64,000 nt of DNA, from contig NZ_JACVPO010000001.1 of assembly GCF_018881835.1 (NCBI RefSeq), positions 868,001 to 932,000 on the forward strand, given 5' to 3'. Both the position numbers and the translations under genes were made by a program. Under the pieces are notes generated by a model. It made no database searches and was not told the origin of the DNA. It saw nothing but the letters and a program-made list of their open reading frames with translations. Shown piece after piece: positions 1 to 6,312 of the stretch (position 1 is the stretch's first letter; every line of letters begins with the position of its first letter). Origin of the DNA: Polynucleobacter hallstattensis (GTDB lineage Bacteria; Pseudomonadota; Gammaproteobacteria; Burkholderiales; Burkholderiaceae).

Positions 1-108
1 GGTTAAGTGTTGCCAGATTAATCGCTCTTGCACCAATTCATTGCTTTGCAGTTCAAAGTATTTGTCCGGAAGACTATCTTCTTCGATCTCTAGTTGTTTA
101 TGGTTCAT
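1..108 (-). CDS. N-terminal fragment of an unknown protein (runs off the left edge)
   Basis: The reverse strand opens with ATG at 108 and stays open to base 1, giving 36 residues starting MNHKQLEIEEDSLPDKYF. An excellent Shine-Dalgarno sequence (AAGGAG, spacer TAAGCT) precedes the ATG, which supports a real gene start. The visible part is acidic and rich in Glu, Gln and Leu, with no signal peptide or recognisable motif. I do not recognise the family, and the C-terminal part lies outside the window. Confidence 0.6.
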   Translation of the reverse strand, partial: MNHKQLEIEEDSLPDKYFELQSNELVQERLIWQHLT

Positions 109-337
109 AGCTTACTCCTTTCGACAAAATCAAAATTGGTTGCCAATAAATTGCTTGGGTCACGCTGTATCGAGACAGGACCATGGGGTGCCCAAACAAC
201 TCATCAGCAGAAATTTAGTCTGCTCCAAAATGAAGGGGCTGTCTAATAAATTTTTAAATTTTTTATCTGGTGAAAATCTATTGCATTGCATCCAAAATTT
301 AATGTAATGAGTAATTACTTACTTTTTAAATGAATTT

Positions 338-349
338 ATTGTTAACAAT
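338..349. promoter_or_regulatory. Palindrome ATTGTTAACAAT upstream of the CDGSH gene
   Basis: A perfect 12-bp palindrome lies about 60 bp before the CDGSH start, in the 303-bp gap between the divergent genes at 108 and 412. A second short palindrome, AGTAATTACT, is at 310-319. The rest of the gap is AT-rich and contains no convincing gene. An operator role is inferred only from symmetry and position. Confidence 0.25.
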
Positions 350-411
350 TGCTAAAGGGGTGAATAGAGATTAAATTAAATCTAGGTGAGTTAAATGCTG
401 GAGGAATTGCT

Positions 412-648
412 ATGGAAATAAAAACTGCCAAGAACGAGCCATATCCCGTAGAAGTCATCAAAGATCAGATTTACTATTGGTGTACTTGTGGACTGAGTGA
501 GAACCAACCCTTTTGTGATGCATCACACCAAAGAACGGATATGACGCCGTTGGAATTTATTGCCACAGAGACCATGACTGTCTATTTCTGTGGATGCAAG
601 CAATCAGCTAATGCGCCGCTATGTGATGGCACCCACTTCTCCCTCTAG
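412..648 (+). CDS. Double CDGSH-type iron-sulfur protein
   Basis: A 78-residue protein with two CDGSH-type [2Fe-2S] sites. Each has the spacing C-x-C-x8-C-x3-H: ligands Cys24, Cys26, Cys35 and His39, then Cys60, Cys62, Cys71 and His75. Two domains in one short soluble chain match the MiNT/type-3 bacterial CDGSH class, whose members bind acid-labile clusters with one histidine ligand and are thought to act in redox or Fe-S handling. There is no signal peptide, so it should be cytoplasmic. A strong GGAGGAA ribosome site precedes the ATG. It is followed 32 bp later by a small unknown gene and probably cotranscribed with it. Family assignment is firm; cellular role is unknown. Confidence 0.9.
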   Translation: MEIKTAKNEPYPVEVIKDQIYYWCTCGLSENQPFCDASHQRTDMTPLEFIATETMTVYFCGCKQSANAPLCDGTHFSL

Positions 649-680
649 GTATTGACAATCTAAATCTATCGGAGGTCAGG

Positions 681-890
681 ATGAGCTTTAAGCATGCCAA
701 AGCAGTGATCGTAAAGACCACTAACGGACAAATAGAAATGAAGGACCATGGCTTGATTCATTTGTTAAATCGTTACCATTGTGATGTCAATACCAAAGAC
801 TTCGTGATTGCCTGGAATCAGCATTGTCTAAACAAATATGGCTATGTTTTAGAGATTATCGATATAGACTATGAATGGTCACATGAGTAG
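681..890 (+). CDS. Small hypothetical protein
   Basis: A 69-residue soluble protein, rich in His, Asn, Asp and Lys, with Cys residues near positions 34 and 49. It has no signal peptide, membrane segment or motif that I recognise. It is preceded by a good GGAGG site and lies 32 bp after the CDGSH gene on the same strand, so the two probably share a transcript. Existence is supported by the ribosome site and uninterrupted frame; function is unknown. Confidence 0.6.
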   Translation: MSFKHAKAVIVKTTNGQIEMKDHGLIHLLNRYHCDVNTKDFVIAWNQHCLNKYGYVLEIIDIDYEWSHE

Positions 891-1090
891 GACCTCTATA
901 GGTGAATCAGATGATGGTCATCCTTGTGTCAGTCAACCCTCATGACCGACGCATTAACTTCCGCACTCCTTGCGTGGGTCAAAATAACTCAACCAAATCA
1001 ATCTCATACAAACACCTAAGAAAGTTTTGTGCACAAAGTTTGCATATGGTGGGGTGAACCTTTTGAGAAAACAGCGATGTCGAGTCTAGC

Positions 1091-1142
1091 AAGGGAGTTG
1101 AAAATCCTTGTGTCGGTGGTTCGATTCCGCCCCGGGCCACCA
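1091..1142 (+). pseudogene. tRNA-Phe 3' half remnant (R unit A)
   Basis: From the anticodon loop (TTGAAAA) to the terminal CCA the sequence reads like the 3' half of a bacterial tRNA-Phe(GAA): anticodon 3' stem, variable loop TGTCG, a T arm that still pairs (GGTGG with CCGCC around TTCGATT) and acceptor CCGGGCC-ACCA. The 5' side of the anticodon stem carries two extra bases, and no D arm or 5' acceptor strand (GGCCCGG expected) is found upstream. It is therefore not a functional tRNA. A tRNA 3' half of this extent is the usual scar of integration by a tRNA-targeting tyrosine recombinase. It is the best-preserved member of a repeat family that recurs to about 9,800. Confidence 0.75.
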
Positions 1143-1152
1143 AATTCAAATA

Positions 1153-1182
1153 ATGCCCTGCTCATGCGGGGCATTTTCTTTT
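1153..1182 (+). terminator. Terminator after tRNA-Phe remnant (T unit A)
   Basis: A nine-pair hairpin (ATGCCCTGC, loop TCAT, GCGGGGCAT) is followed by TTTTCTTTT. It lies 10 bp after the tRNA remnant, where a tRNA terminator would be. Its stem differs from the CCACC/GGTGG type seen in most other copies. Confidence 0.7.
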
Positions 1183-1295
1183 GGGGCTTGGCAGGGTTAA
1201 TCGCCATTAGTCTTGGATATCCCCATCATGAACTGTCCTTTAAAAGGACATGTCAATTATTCATCCCTGCGACAGTCGATGTCGTTTAAAACGAC
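1183..1295 (+). repeat. P repeat, copy A (two palindromes)
   Basis: About 110 bp repeated with high similarity at 2484-2597, 3546-3658 and 5354-5466, always directly after an R-T unit and in the same orientation. It contains palindrome P1, GTCCTTTAAAAGGAC (1234-1248), and palindrome P2, TGTCGTTTAAAACGACA (1279-1295). Between and around them are conserved stretches such as GGATATCCCC and CAATTATTCATCCCTGCG. It has no coding frame. Confidence 0.85.
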
Positions 1296-1327
1296 AGTCT
1301 TAGGGTAGGACTAGATAAAATAAGATC

Positions 1328-1507
1328 ATGTTAAGCATAGAAGAGCTCCATCGCCTTGCCTGTGAAAATAGACAAGATACCTATATTGATCCAGCTTCAG
1401 GATATTTGGTTCTTACTAGTCAAGCCCATTTAAAGCGGGGTACATGCTGTGGTAACCGCTGTCGTCATTGTCCCTTTGAATACATCAATGTACCAAAGGG
1501 GGATTGA
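1328..1507 (+). CDS. DUF5522-like small Cys-rich protein
   Basis: A 59-residue frame from ATG 1328 to TGA 1505-1507, short enough to be missed by a 60-residue cut-off. The C-terminal half has the pattern HLKRGTCCGNRCRHCPFEY (residues 35-53). This dense CC-G-x2-C-R-H-C-P cluster is, from memory, the hallmark of DUF5522, a widespread small family without known function; the cysteines suggest metal binding. It starts 32 bp after palindrome P2 of copy A. There is no clear Shine-Dalgarno, so the start is less certain than the family. Predicted cytoplasmic. Confidence 0.75.
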   Translation: MLSIEELHRLACENRQDTYIDPASGYLVLTSQAHLKRGTCCGNRCRHCPFEYINVPKGD

Positions 1508-1734
1508 TAAGCTAACAGGCTTTAAACCCAGCGTTTACCCAAGCAACTTACATAAAGGTAAACCCCTATCAACTATTTCTCGACAATCAAAAAATCTAGT
1601 AGCAAACTAAATTTCAGTTTGCAGAGATTACTTGATTGGAAACGCTCCCGTCTAGAGGCTGCCAATGCTTGTGGGTCTGCGGATAACCATTTTGGGCTGG
1701 TGAACCATTAGATTCTTTATCACCAAGCATCACC
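1508..1734. other. Intergenic stretch with a possible gene remnant
   Basis: No supported gene. One plus-strand frame is open from about 1560 to a TAG at about 1711 and ends in the peptide DWKRSRLEAANACGSADNHF, which looks protein-like. It has no ATG and a stop immediately upstream, so it may be a decayed gene tail. I do not recognise it. Confidence 0.3.
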
Positions 1735-1765
1735 AAAACCACTCGAGGGTGGTTTTTTCATTTGC
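1721..1765 (+). repeat. R-T unit B, decayed, with intact terminator
   Basis: The sequence CACCAAG-CATCACCAAAACCACT followed by a GGTGGTTTTTTCATTTG tail matches the junction of tRNA acceptor end and terminator in the better copies; the tRNA part is otherwise unrecognisable. The hairpin AAAACCAC, loop TCGAGG, GTGGTTTTTT lies at 1735-1758. No P repeat follows. Confidence 0.55.
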
Positions 1766-1876
1766 CATGCAGTTTTAGGCCTTTCAATAAGGCTGCCTAG
1801 AGCAAGGCCCCTATTTTTATTGAAGAATATTAACAAAAGGTCTATTCTGATCCGACATAAAGACAGGAGATGAATA

Positions 1877-2401
1877 ATGATTAAAAAAGCTGCTCTATTA
1901 ATTGGCACTGTATCCATTTTGTCGTTGGTGGCTTGTCAGTCCATGGAACATGGTACTGGTCAAAAAGCATCGGCTACCCTGGATTCCCGTTCAGGCTCAA
2001 ATACAAAAGGAACGGTTAATTTTGTATGGCAAGGCCATGATGTGCTGGTTACAGGAAATTTTTCTGGTTTGAAACCAAATGCTGAACAAGGGTTTCATGT
2101 TCATGAAAAAGGGGATTGTTCCTCGCCAGATGCCACTAGCGCAGGCGGGCATTTCAACCCAGACACAAAATCACATGGTATGCCAGGAAGTGGCTCAAGT
2201 CATGCTGGCGATATGCCAAATATAAAATCAGATGCGAATGGTAATGCGGTTTATTCGGCAAAGTTAAGTGGATTTGCTGTTAATAATGGACCGACTGGAA
2301 TATTAGGAAGATCCGTTGTTGTTCATCGCGATCCTGATGACTATAAATCTCAACCAGCTGGAAATTCAGGACCAAGAATCGCATGTGGCTTGATTAAGTA
2401 G
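1877..2401 (+). CDS. sodC: Copper/zinc superoxide dismutase, lipoprotein form
   Basis: A 174-residue secreted Cu/Zn superoxide dismutase that converts superoxide to oxygen and peroxide in the periplasm. The N-terminus is a lipoprotein signal with lipobox LVAC (Cys20). The Cu/Zn signature appears as GFHVHEKGDC, then GGHFNP, HAGDMPN and the C-terminal GNSGPRIACGLI, so the copper and zinc histidines, the zinc aspartate and the disulfide cysteines are all present. An AGGAG site precedes the ATG. The gene stands alone between repeat units B and C, and an R-T unit directly after its stop provides the terminator. Its role fits the oxidative-stress and metal theme of the region (Dps, CDGSH, DUF6803). 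Confidence 0.92.
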   Translation: MIKKAALLIGTVSILSLVACQSMEHGTGQKASATLDSRSGSNTKGTVNFVWQGHDVLVTGNFSGLKPNAEQGFHVHEKGDCSSPDATSAGGHFNPDTKSHGMPGSGSSHAGDMPNIKSDANGNAVYSAKLSGFAVNNGPTGILGRSVVVHRDPDDYKSQPAGNSGPRIACGLIK

Positions 2402-2404
2402 GAT

Positions 2405-2478
2405 TGACATCCTCGGCCTTGGTTCGATTCCGCCCCGGGCCACCAAGAAACACCAAAACCACCTCCGGGTGGTTTTTT
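2405..2478 (+). repeat. R-T unit C: tRNA-Phe 3' end plus terminator
   Basis: R (2405-2445) keeps the exact tRNA tail GGTTCGATTCCGCCCCGGGC-CACCA, but its T stem is broken (CTTGG opposite CCGCC), so only the 3' end is conserved. T (2455-2478) is AAAACCACC, loop TCC, GGGTGGTTTTTT, and terminates sodC. The P repeat copy C follows directly. Confidence 0.8.
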
Positions 2479-2483
2479 CATTT

Positions 2484-2597
2484 GTGGCTTGGTAGGGCTA
2501 ATTGTCATAAGCGTTGGATATCCCCATTAAGAACTGTCCTTTAAAAGGACGAATCAATTATTCATCCCTGCGACAGTCGATGTCGTTTAAAACGACA
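2484..2597 (+). repeat. P repeat, copy C
   Basis: Same 110-bp element as copy A, with P1 at 2536-2550 and intact P2 at 2581-2597. P2 lies 37 bp past the stop of the minus-strand tonB-like gene. The matching position behind the second tonB-like gene at 60,250 holds a decayed P2. Confidence 0.85.
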
Positions 2598-2634
2598 TTA
2601 CAAATATATGCGTATATACGTATGTATAGAAACC

Positions 2635-3429
2635 CTACTTTCTTTGATTAAGTTTTTCCGAGCTCCATATGTCTAGTTGCCGTTGAGCCTCAGCAGTGAT
2701 GCCATCAATAGAGTCTTGGGGTAATTGCTTTAGGCATTCAGCCAACGCTTCGGGGCTGAGCTTTTCAGCAGGCTTGTTCTTCTTGATTTCTTGGGATGAT
2801 TTGCCATCCCAGGCAAATGGATTGCTAAACGCTGGTGTATCGGGGAGACAATCATCTCTATAGACTGGCGCATCATTTGTAGCAAATGGCGTAAATGAAA
2901 TTGTTCTTTCGAAGATGAGTAATTTGCCTGTTGGCGTGGGTGGCAAAGCAGGCATAGACTTCATTGCCTTTCTAGCTAATTGCTCCGCCTTATCGGAAGT
3001 TTTCCAAAGCGTTTCTACTTTAGTGACGGTACCATTTGGAGTAATTTCAATACTGAATCTGACTTGCCCTTGATCTGGTCCCTCAACAGCAGTCCCCATC
3101 ATGCTTCTCACTTGTTGACCAAAAGAGTGACGATAGCCTTTGCTATTTTTTAAAGTATATTTGTATGCGAAAGCCCACTCTTCTGCTGTTGGGGCTGATG
3201 GTGCCCCTAATGATGCTGGTTGTTTATCACTATTTAGACTGGTATTTAAGTCGCTATTATTTTTGGCAATAGGCTCTTCAAGCTGAACCTCAATAATGTC
3301 TGGATTTTTAACTTTGGGTTTTAAGTAGGTGAAACCTTCATATGATGTCCACAGCAGAAATAGACCTAGGTGGAGGACAACGGATAGAGAGAGCGCAAAA
3401 AGGAGCCCGAGTAGATTTTTTCTCATCAA
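2635..3429 (-). CDS. TonB/TolA-like energy-transducer protein, copy 1
   Basis: A 264-residue inner-membrane protein. It has an N-terminal anchor (residues about 8-28), an acidic spacer, and a central domain (residues about 95-180) with the PNGTVTKVETL and ALPPTPTGK features of TonB/TolA C-terminal domains. The C-terminal 85 residues (DDCLPDTPAF onward) are specific to this pair. Residues from about 90 to the end are nearly identical to the protein at 59,418-60,212; the N-termini differ more, so the copies have diverged unevenly. It is flanked by repeat units C and D and transcribed against its neighbours. Homology to the second locus extends about 25 bp upstream and about 45 bp downstream, ending at the P2 palindrome. 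The transported substrate is unknown. Confidence 0.75.
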   Translation of the reverse strand: MMRKNLLGLLFALSLSVVLHLGLFLLWTSYEGFTYLKPKVKNPDIIEVQLEEPIAKNNSDLNTSLNSDKQPASLGAPSAPTAEEWAFAYKYTLKNSKGYRHSFGQQVRSMMGTAVEGPDQGQVRFSIEITPNGTVTKVETLWKTSDKAEQLARKAMKSMPALPPTPTGKLLIFERTISFTPFATNDAPVYRDDCLPDTPAFSNPFAWDGKSSQEIKKNKPAEKLSPEALAECLKQLPQDSIDGITAEAQRQLDIWSSEKLNQRK

Positions 3430-3468
3430 TCTAGGAGCTTAGCCGATATTACCCAGTATAGGATAAGG

Positions 3469-3545
3469 CAACCTCGGCCCTGGTTCGATTCCGCCCCGGG
3501 CCACCAAGAATCTCAATAGCCCACTTGTTGGGCTATTTTCTTTTA
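3469..3545 (+). repeat. R-T unit D: tRNA-Phe 3' end plus a different terminator
   Basis: R (3469-3505) ends in the intact tRNA tail through CCACCA. T (3515-3545) is AATAGCCCA, loop CTTGT, TGGGCTATT then TTTCTTTT, a different stem from the CCACC type but at the same place. P copy D follows directly. Confidence 0.8.
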
Positions 3546-3658
3546 TGGCTTGGCAGGGTTTGACGCCATTAGTCTCGGATATCCCCATCAAGAACTGTCC
3601 TTTAAAAGGACACGTCAATTATTCATCCCTGCGTCAGTCGATGTCGTTTAAAACGACA
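3546..3658 (+). repeat. P repeat, copy D
   Basis: Same element, with P1 at 3597-3611 and intact P2 at 3642-3658. P2 ends 50 bp before the DM13 start. Confidence 0.85.
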
Positions 3659-3708
3659 AATATTGTGAAAGGATCTATATTGATGCTAGTTACTTTATGA
3701 GGCTTTGG

Positions 3709-4203
3709 ATGAATAAATTAAATATCCTCTTTTTAAGCGTTTTCTTGCTACTTCCAATTTCAGCAAGCGCCCAGCTTCTCGACGCAATCCGTGGTCACGC
3801 ACAAGATATTAAGTCACGTTTTGAAGACAATCAAAAAGTTGAAGGCGAAATCCTCAAGCGAGGACAAATTGATAAAAACGCTAAGGGACAAGATTTGATC
3901 CACAACTCTTCTGGTGAGTGGTCGTTAGTTAAAGTTGGTAATCAATTGTTTTTACAATCCAGTGATGACTTTAAGTCTAGTCCTGGGCCGGACTATCACA
4001 TCTATATCAGTAGCAAGCCTGCCATTAAAGATAATGATGAGTTTAGCTCTCAACAGATTGAAGTCAGTCGCATTAAAAAGCCCAATGGCGCCGCATTCTA
4101 TCTTTTAAAAACACAAAATTCAGAAGATATAAACAGCATGCTGATTTGGTGTAAACAATTTAAAGAGTACATCGGATCGGCTGATTTACGCCCAGCAAAG
4201 TAA
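3709..4203 (+). CDS. Secreted DM13-domain protein
   Basis: A 164-residue exported protein. The signal peptide reads NKLNILFLSVFLLLPISASA with an ASA-Q cleavage site, and a C-terminal DM13 domain (residues about 65-150) contains the LQSSDDFKSSPGPDYHIYIS signature and a late WCKQF with a conserved Cys. DM13 domains are proposed to take part in periplasmic redox or electron transfer. I chose ATG 3709 because GAGG lies six bases before it; the in-frame ATG at 3697 has no ribosome site and would add only MRLW. It stands alone between units D and E. Confidence 0.75.
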   Translation: MNKLNILFLSVFLLLPISASAQLLDAIRGHAQDIKSRFEDNQKVEGEILKRGQIDKNAKGQDLIHNSSGEWSLVKVGNQLFLQSSDDFKSSPGPDYHIYISSKPAIKDNDEFSSQQIEVSRIKKPNGAAFYLLKTQNSEDINSMLIWCKQFKEYIGSADLRPAK

Positions 4204-4210
4204 GTAAATT

Positions 4211-4258
4211 TGACCCGGCCACCAAGAAACACCAAAACCACCTTCGGGTGTTTTTTTA
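4211..4258 (+). repeat. R-T unit E, shortened
   Basis: Only GACCCGGCCACCA remains of the tRNA end (4211-4224), directly followed by AGAAACACCAAAACCACCTTCGG and a T run. The right arm of the hairpin has lost bases (GGTG-TTTTTTT), leaving a weak terminator for the DM13 gene. No P repeat follows. Confidence 0.65.
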
Positions 4259-4337
4259 TTTTGGGATGTCAGGAATTTACTTGTTAAAAAAGTATAGAAT
4301 TCTTGGAAATTGAGGATTTATAGACAGTAAGCCAAAC

Positions 4338-4658
4338 GTGAACAAGTTTTCTATTCTTTGCATTGTGGTGTTTTTGATTTCCTGTGCGAGTCAACCTCCG
4401 CCACTAGACTCAGCGCCTATGAGCGTTAGCATTACAGGCGATAAGTACTGGACTTTAGATTTTTTCTATTTTCATAAGGGTAAGCAAACCCATACAAAAG
4501 CATTTGAGTTTGTGAATAGAAGAGATTGTTTTGAAACAATGTATCAAATGCAGGTAGACGCAAAAAAGCTCGCAAATCAAAGTGGTTCGGGAATATGTAG
4601 TAAAAGATTCTTAGAGGGTCAAAAAAGAACTCAGGACGATGTTCTGGGTTATAGATAG
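4338..4658 (+). CDS. Small lipoprotein of unknown function
   Basis: A 106-residue protein with a GTG start and a clear lipoprotein signal: hydrophobic residues 4-15 and lipobox LISC with Cys16. The mature part has a Pro-rich segment (PPPLDSAP) followed by a domain with two cysteines (DCFETMYQM and GSGICSKR), which could form a disulfide. I do not recognise the family. It stands alone between units E and F. No strong ribosome site precedes the GTG, so the start rests mainly on the signal sequence. Confidence 0.55.
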   Translation: MNKFSILCIVVFLISCASQPPPLDSAPMSVSITGDKYWTLDFFYFHKGKQTHTKAFEFVNRRDCFETMYQMQVDAKKLANQSGSGICSKRFLEGQKRTQDDVLGYR

Positions 4659-4680
4659 ACGGCATACTCTTGAGGGATTC

Positions 4681-4754
4681 ATGTCCTCGGTCCTGGCCGA
4701 TTCCGCCCCGGGCAACCAAGAAATACCAAAACCACCTTGGGTGGTTTTTTCATT
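4681..4754 (+). repeat. R-T unit F
   Basis: R (4681-4718) reads CCTCGGTCCTGGCCGATTCC-GCCCCGGGCAACCA, a tRNA end with several substitutions. T (4728-4750) is AAAACCACC, loop TTG, GGTGGTTTTTT. It lies between the convergent lipoprotein and dps genes and could end both transcripts. Confidence 0.75.
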
Positions 4755-4764
4755 TATACGGGAT

Positions 4765-5241
4765 TTACTCCTCCAATAGACTTCTTAGCATCCAGGCAGT
4801 TTTCTCATGGATATCTTGTCGTTGAGTCAGAAGATCTGCTGAGGGTTGATCATTTGCTTTATCAACCAAGGGAAAAAGTTTACGAGCAGTTTTTGCTGTA
4901 GCTTCTTGAGCCTTAACAAGATGCCTCACCATATCCATTGCCTTTGGCACCCCTTCAACTTCTTTGATTGAGGTCAGTTTTGAGAACTCTTTATAAGTGC
5001 CAGGTGCTGGCTCCCCGAGTGCTCTGATGCGCTCTGCGATTAAATCGAGCGCCGCCCACTGCTCCGTATATTGAGCCATGAACATCGTGTGAAGGGTGTT
5101 GAACATCTGGCCCTTCACATTCCAATGGAAGTTATGTGTCATCAAATATAAGGAGTAGCTGTCAGCTAAAAGCTCTGATAGTCCTTTGGCAATGGCTTTT
5201 CGATCTTTTTCGTTAATGCCAATATCTATTTTTGTGCTCAT
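4765..5241 (-). CDS. dps: Dps-family DNA-protection ferritin
   Basis: A 158-residue Dps protein. Members form 12-mers that oxidise Fe(II) with peroxide, store the iron and can protect DNA. The ferroxidase region is visible as THNFHWNVKG (His ligands) and DLIAERIRALG (acidic ligands and the conserved E-R-I), then GEPAPGTYKEF. I start it at ATG 5241, nine bases after AGAGG; an in-frame ATG at 5301 would add 20 residues but has no ribosome site. The terminator of unit F lies directly behind its stop. It fits the region's oxidative-stress theme with SodC. Confidence 0.9.
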   Translation of the reverse strand: MSTKIDIGINEKDRKAIAKGLSELLADSYSLYLMTHNFHWNVKGQMFNTLHTMFMAQYTEQWAALDLIAERIRALGEPAPGTYKEFSKLTSIKEVEGVPKAMDMVRHLVKAQEATAKTARKLFPLVDKANDQPSADLLTQRQDIHEKTAWMLRSLLEE

Positions 5242-5329
5242 TTGATACCTCTGCTTTTTAGTTGCATTTTTTTGTGAACTTATCTGACTATCATGCGCCA
5301 TTTTGTGTCCAAAAGATATGATGTTGTTA

Positions 5330-5466
5330 AGCTGCTTGTTATGCTATTTTTTTTAGCTTTACAGGGATATAAGCCATTAGTCTTGGCTATCCCCGGCATA
5401 AAATGTCCCTTAAAAAGACGAGTCAATTATTCACCCCTGCGTAAGTCGATATTGTTTAAAACGACA
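5330..5466 (+). repeat. T-P unit G, degenerate
   Basis: The stretch CTTGTTATGCTATTTTTTTT (5337-5356) aligns with the terminator of unit D, and the rest aligns with the P repeat. P1 is altered (GTCCCTTAAAAAGAC, 5405-5419), and P2 has one arm damaged (TATTGTTTAAAACGACA, 5450-5466). No tRNA end is recognisable. P2 abuts the stop of the minus-strand DUF3147 gene (5471). Confidence 0.7.
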
Positions 5467-5470
5467 ATTC

Positions 5471-5821
5471 TTAGAGCAAATCAATTCCAAAGTTTTTCAT
5501 CAGCAAAGCGAATAAGCCAAAAAAGATAACTGTCGCCATTACGCATGTCCCCATAGCCATCCAAAACCCCAGCCTTGGAAGTAAATATGGGAACAGCAGA
5601 AACATTGGCAATGTTGGAATCACATACCAGAAGGTGTAATAAGCGTGATTAGCTATCTTCTCTTCGGGTTGGTTTTCTACATACAGCCATACAAGTGTTA
5701 GAAGAGTCATTAAGGGTAATGCCGCAATAAAGCCACCCAACCTATCACTTCGTTTGGCAACTTCAGAAATGAATACAACCATTCCTGCTGTTAGTAGATA
5801 TTTGGTGATGATCCAAGCCAT
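5471..5821 (-). CDS. DUF3147-like small membrane protein, copy 1
   Basis: A 116-residue integral membrane protein with four hydrophobic segments (residues about 3-17, 29-47, 62-81 and 88-112). It resembles DUF3147, a family of unknown function. It begins MAWIITKYLLTAG and matches the protein at 60,304-60,654 almost residue for residue up to about position 90. An upstream in-frame extension to 5959 is not used: homology with the second copy covers only the shorter form and its 5' flank. Upstream DNA homology runs to palindrome P2 at 5860-5876, and another P2 lies four bases past its stop, so the gene is bracketed by the palindrome. Confidence 0.75.
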   Translation of the reverse strand: MAWIITKYLLTAGMVVFISEVAKRSDRLGGFIAALPLMTLLTLVWLYVENQPEEKIANHAYYTFWYVIPTLPMFLLFPYLLPRLGFWMAMGTCVMATVIFFGLFALLMKNFGIDLL

Positions 5822-5859
5822 AGATGCCTTAAATTTTTTTGCTTGCCCCATTATAGGAA

Positions 5860-5876
5860 TGTCGTTTAAAACGACA
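5860..5876. repeat. Solitary P2 palindrome TGTCGTTTAAAACGACA
   Basis: A perfect 8-1-8 palindrome in the 84-bp gap between divergent DUF3147 and the secreted Cys/His protein. The rest of the P repeat is absent. Downstream on the minus strand, the sequence ATTCCTAT and beyond aligns with the second locus at 60,266 onward. Confidence 0.8.
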
Positions 5877-5905
5877 AATCTAGCAAATGGGCATAGAATG
5901 GAATT

Positions 5906-6244
5906 GTGAGAAGGATATGTGCCGCTCTTTGCTTTAGTCTGTTTGCCAGCTTGATTCATGCGGCAGTGATACCCATTGATTTATCGGCACATCAGCCTCA
6001 GCATCAAGTTGCCGTTACTGATAACTCTGACCATCATTGTGATGAGCTGGTGAGCAACTCTCACGATACAAATACCAATCAACCTTGCCATGCCGACAGT
6101 TATCAGTGCTGTTTAGGTTTGGTCGTTATTCCAATATTGAGTATTGAGCTATCGGTAGCCTCAACCCAAGCCCCGCCTTCAACCGGCTCATCATTGGTTC
6201 TTCAGCCAATGATTAACTTCATCTATAGACCTCCAAAAGCCTAA
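5906..6244 (+). CDS. Secreted Cys/His-rich protein, DUF2946-like
   Basis: A 112-residue protein with a signal peptide (MRRICAALCFSLFASLIHAA) and GTG start. The next segment holds DNSDHHCDELVSNSHD, then QPCHADSYQCCLG, a Cys/His cluster of the kind seen in DUF2946-type periplasmic proteins near copper-handling genes. A hydrophobic stretch follows, and the C-terminus ends in RPPKA. It is 68 bp upstream of the DUF6803 gene on the same strand and probably cotranscribed, suggesting a two-gene metal-related unit. Metal identity is inference; copper is the most likely by analogy. Confidence 0.55.
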   Translation: MRRICAALCFSLFASLIHAAVIPIDLSAHQPQHQVAVTDNSDHHCDELVSNSHDTNTNQPCHADSYQCCLGLVVIPILSIELSVASTQAPPSTGSSLVLQPMINFIYRPPKA

Positions 6245-6312
6245 GCTAATTTTGAAATACAAGTTAGTTTGATTTGTGACACCTAGTCACGCCTATATTT
6301 TGGAGAAACACA

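Noticed and set aside
41..307. Plus-strand open frame of 88 codons at the left edge
   Set aside because: It has no ribosome site, odd composition, and overlaps a minus-strand gene start that has an excellent AAGGAG site.
1091..1142. Functional tRNA-Phe gene
   Set aside because: The 5' acceptor strand and D arm are missing and the anticodon stem has extra bases.
1016..1289. Open frames on both strands across the tRNA-Phe remnant and P repeat
   Set aside because: They translate tRNA and repeat sequence; similar peptides are not maintained in the other copies.
1183..5466. CRISPR array
   Set aside because: Repeat copies are over 100 bp, about 1 kb apart and separated by genes, with no short spacers.
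1183..5876. Integron cassette array with attC sites
   Set aside because: No RYYYAAC/GTTRRRY core pairs and no integron integrase in the window. Palindromes P1 and P2 do not have attC architecture.
2581..5876. P2 as a simple operator of a stress regulon
   Set aside because: One copy lies between two 3' ends (sodC and tonB-like) and another behind DUF3147, so the distribution does not follow gene starts.
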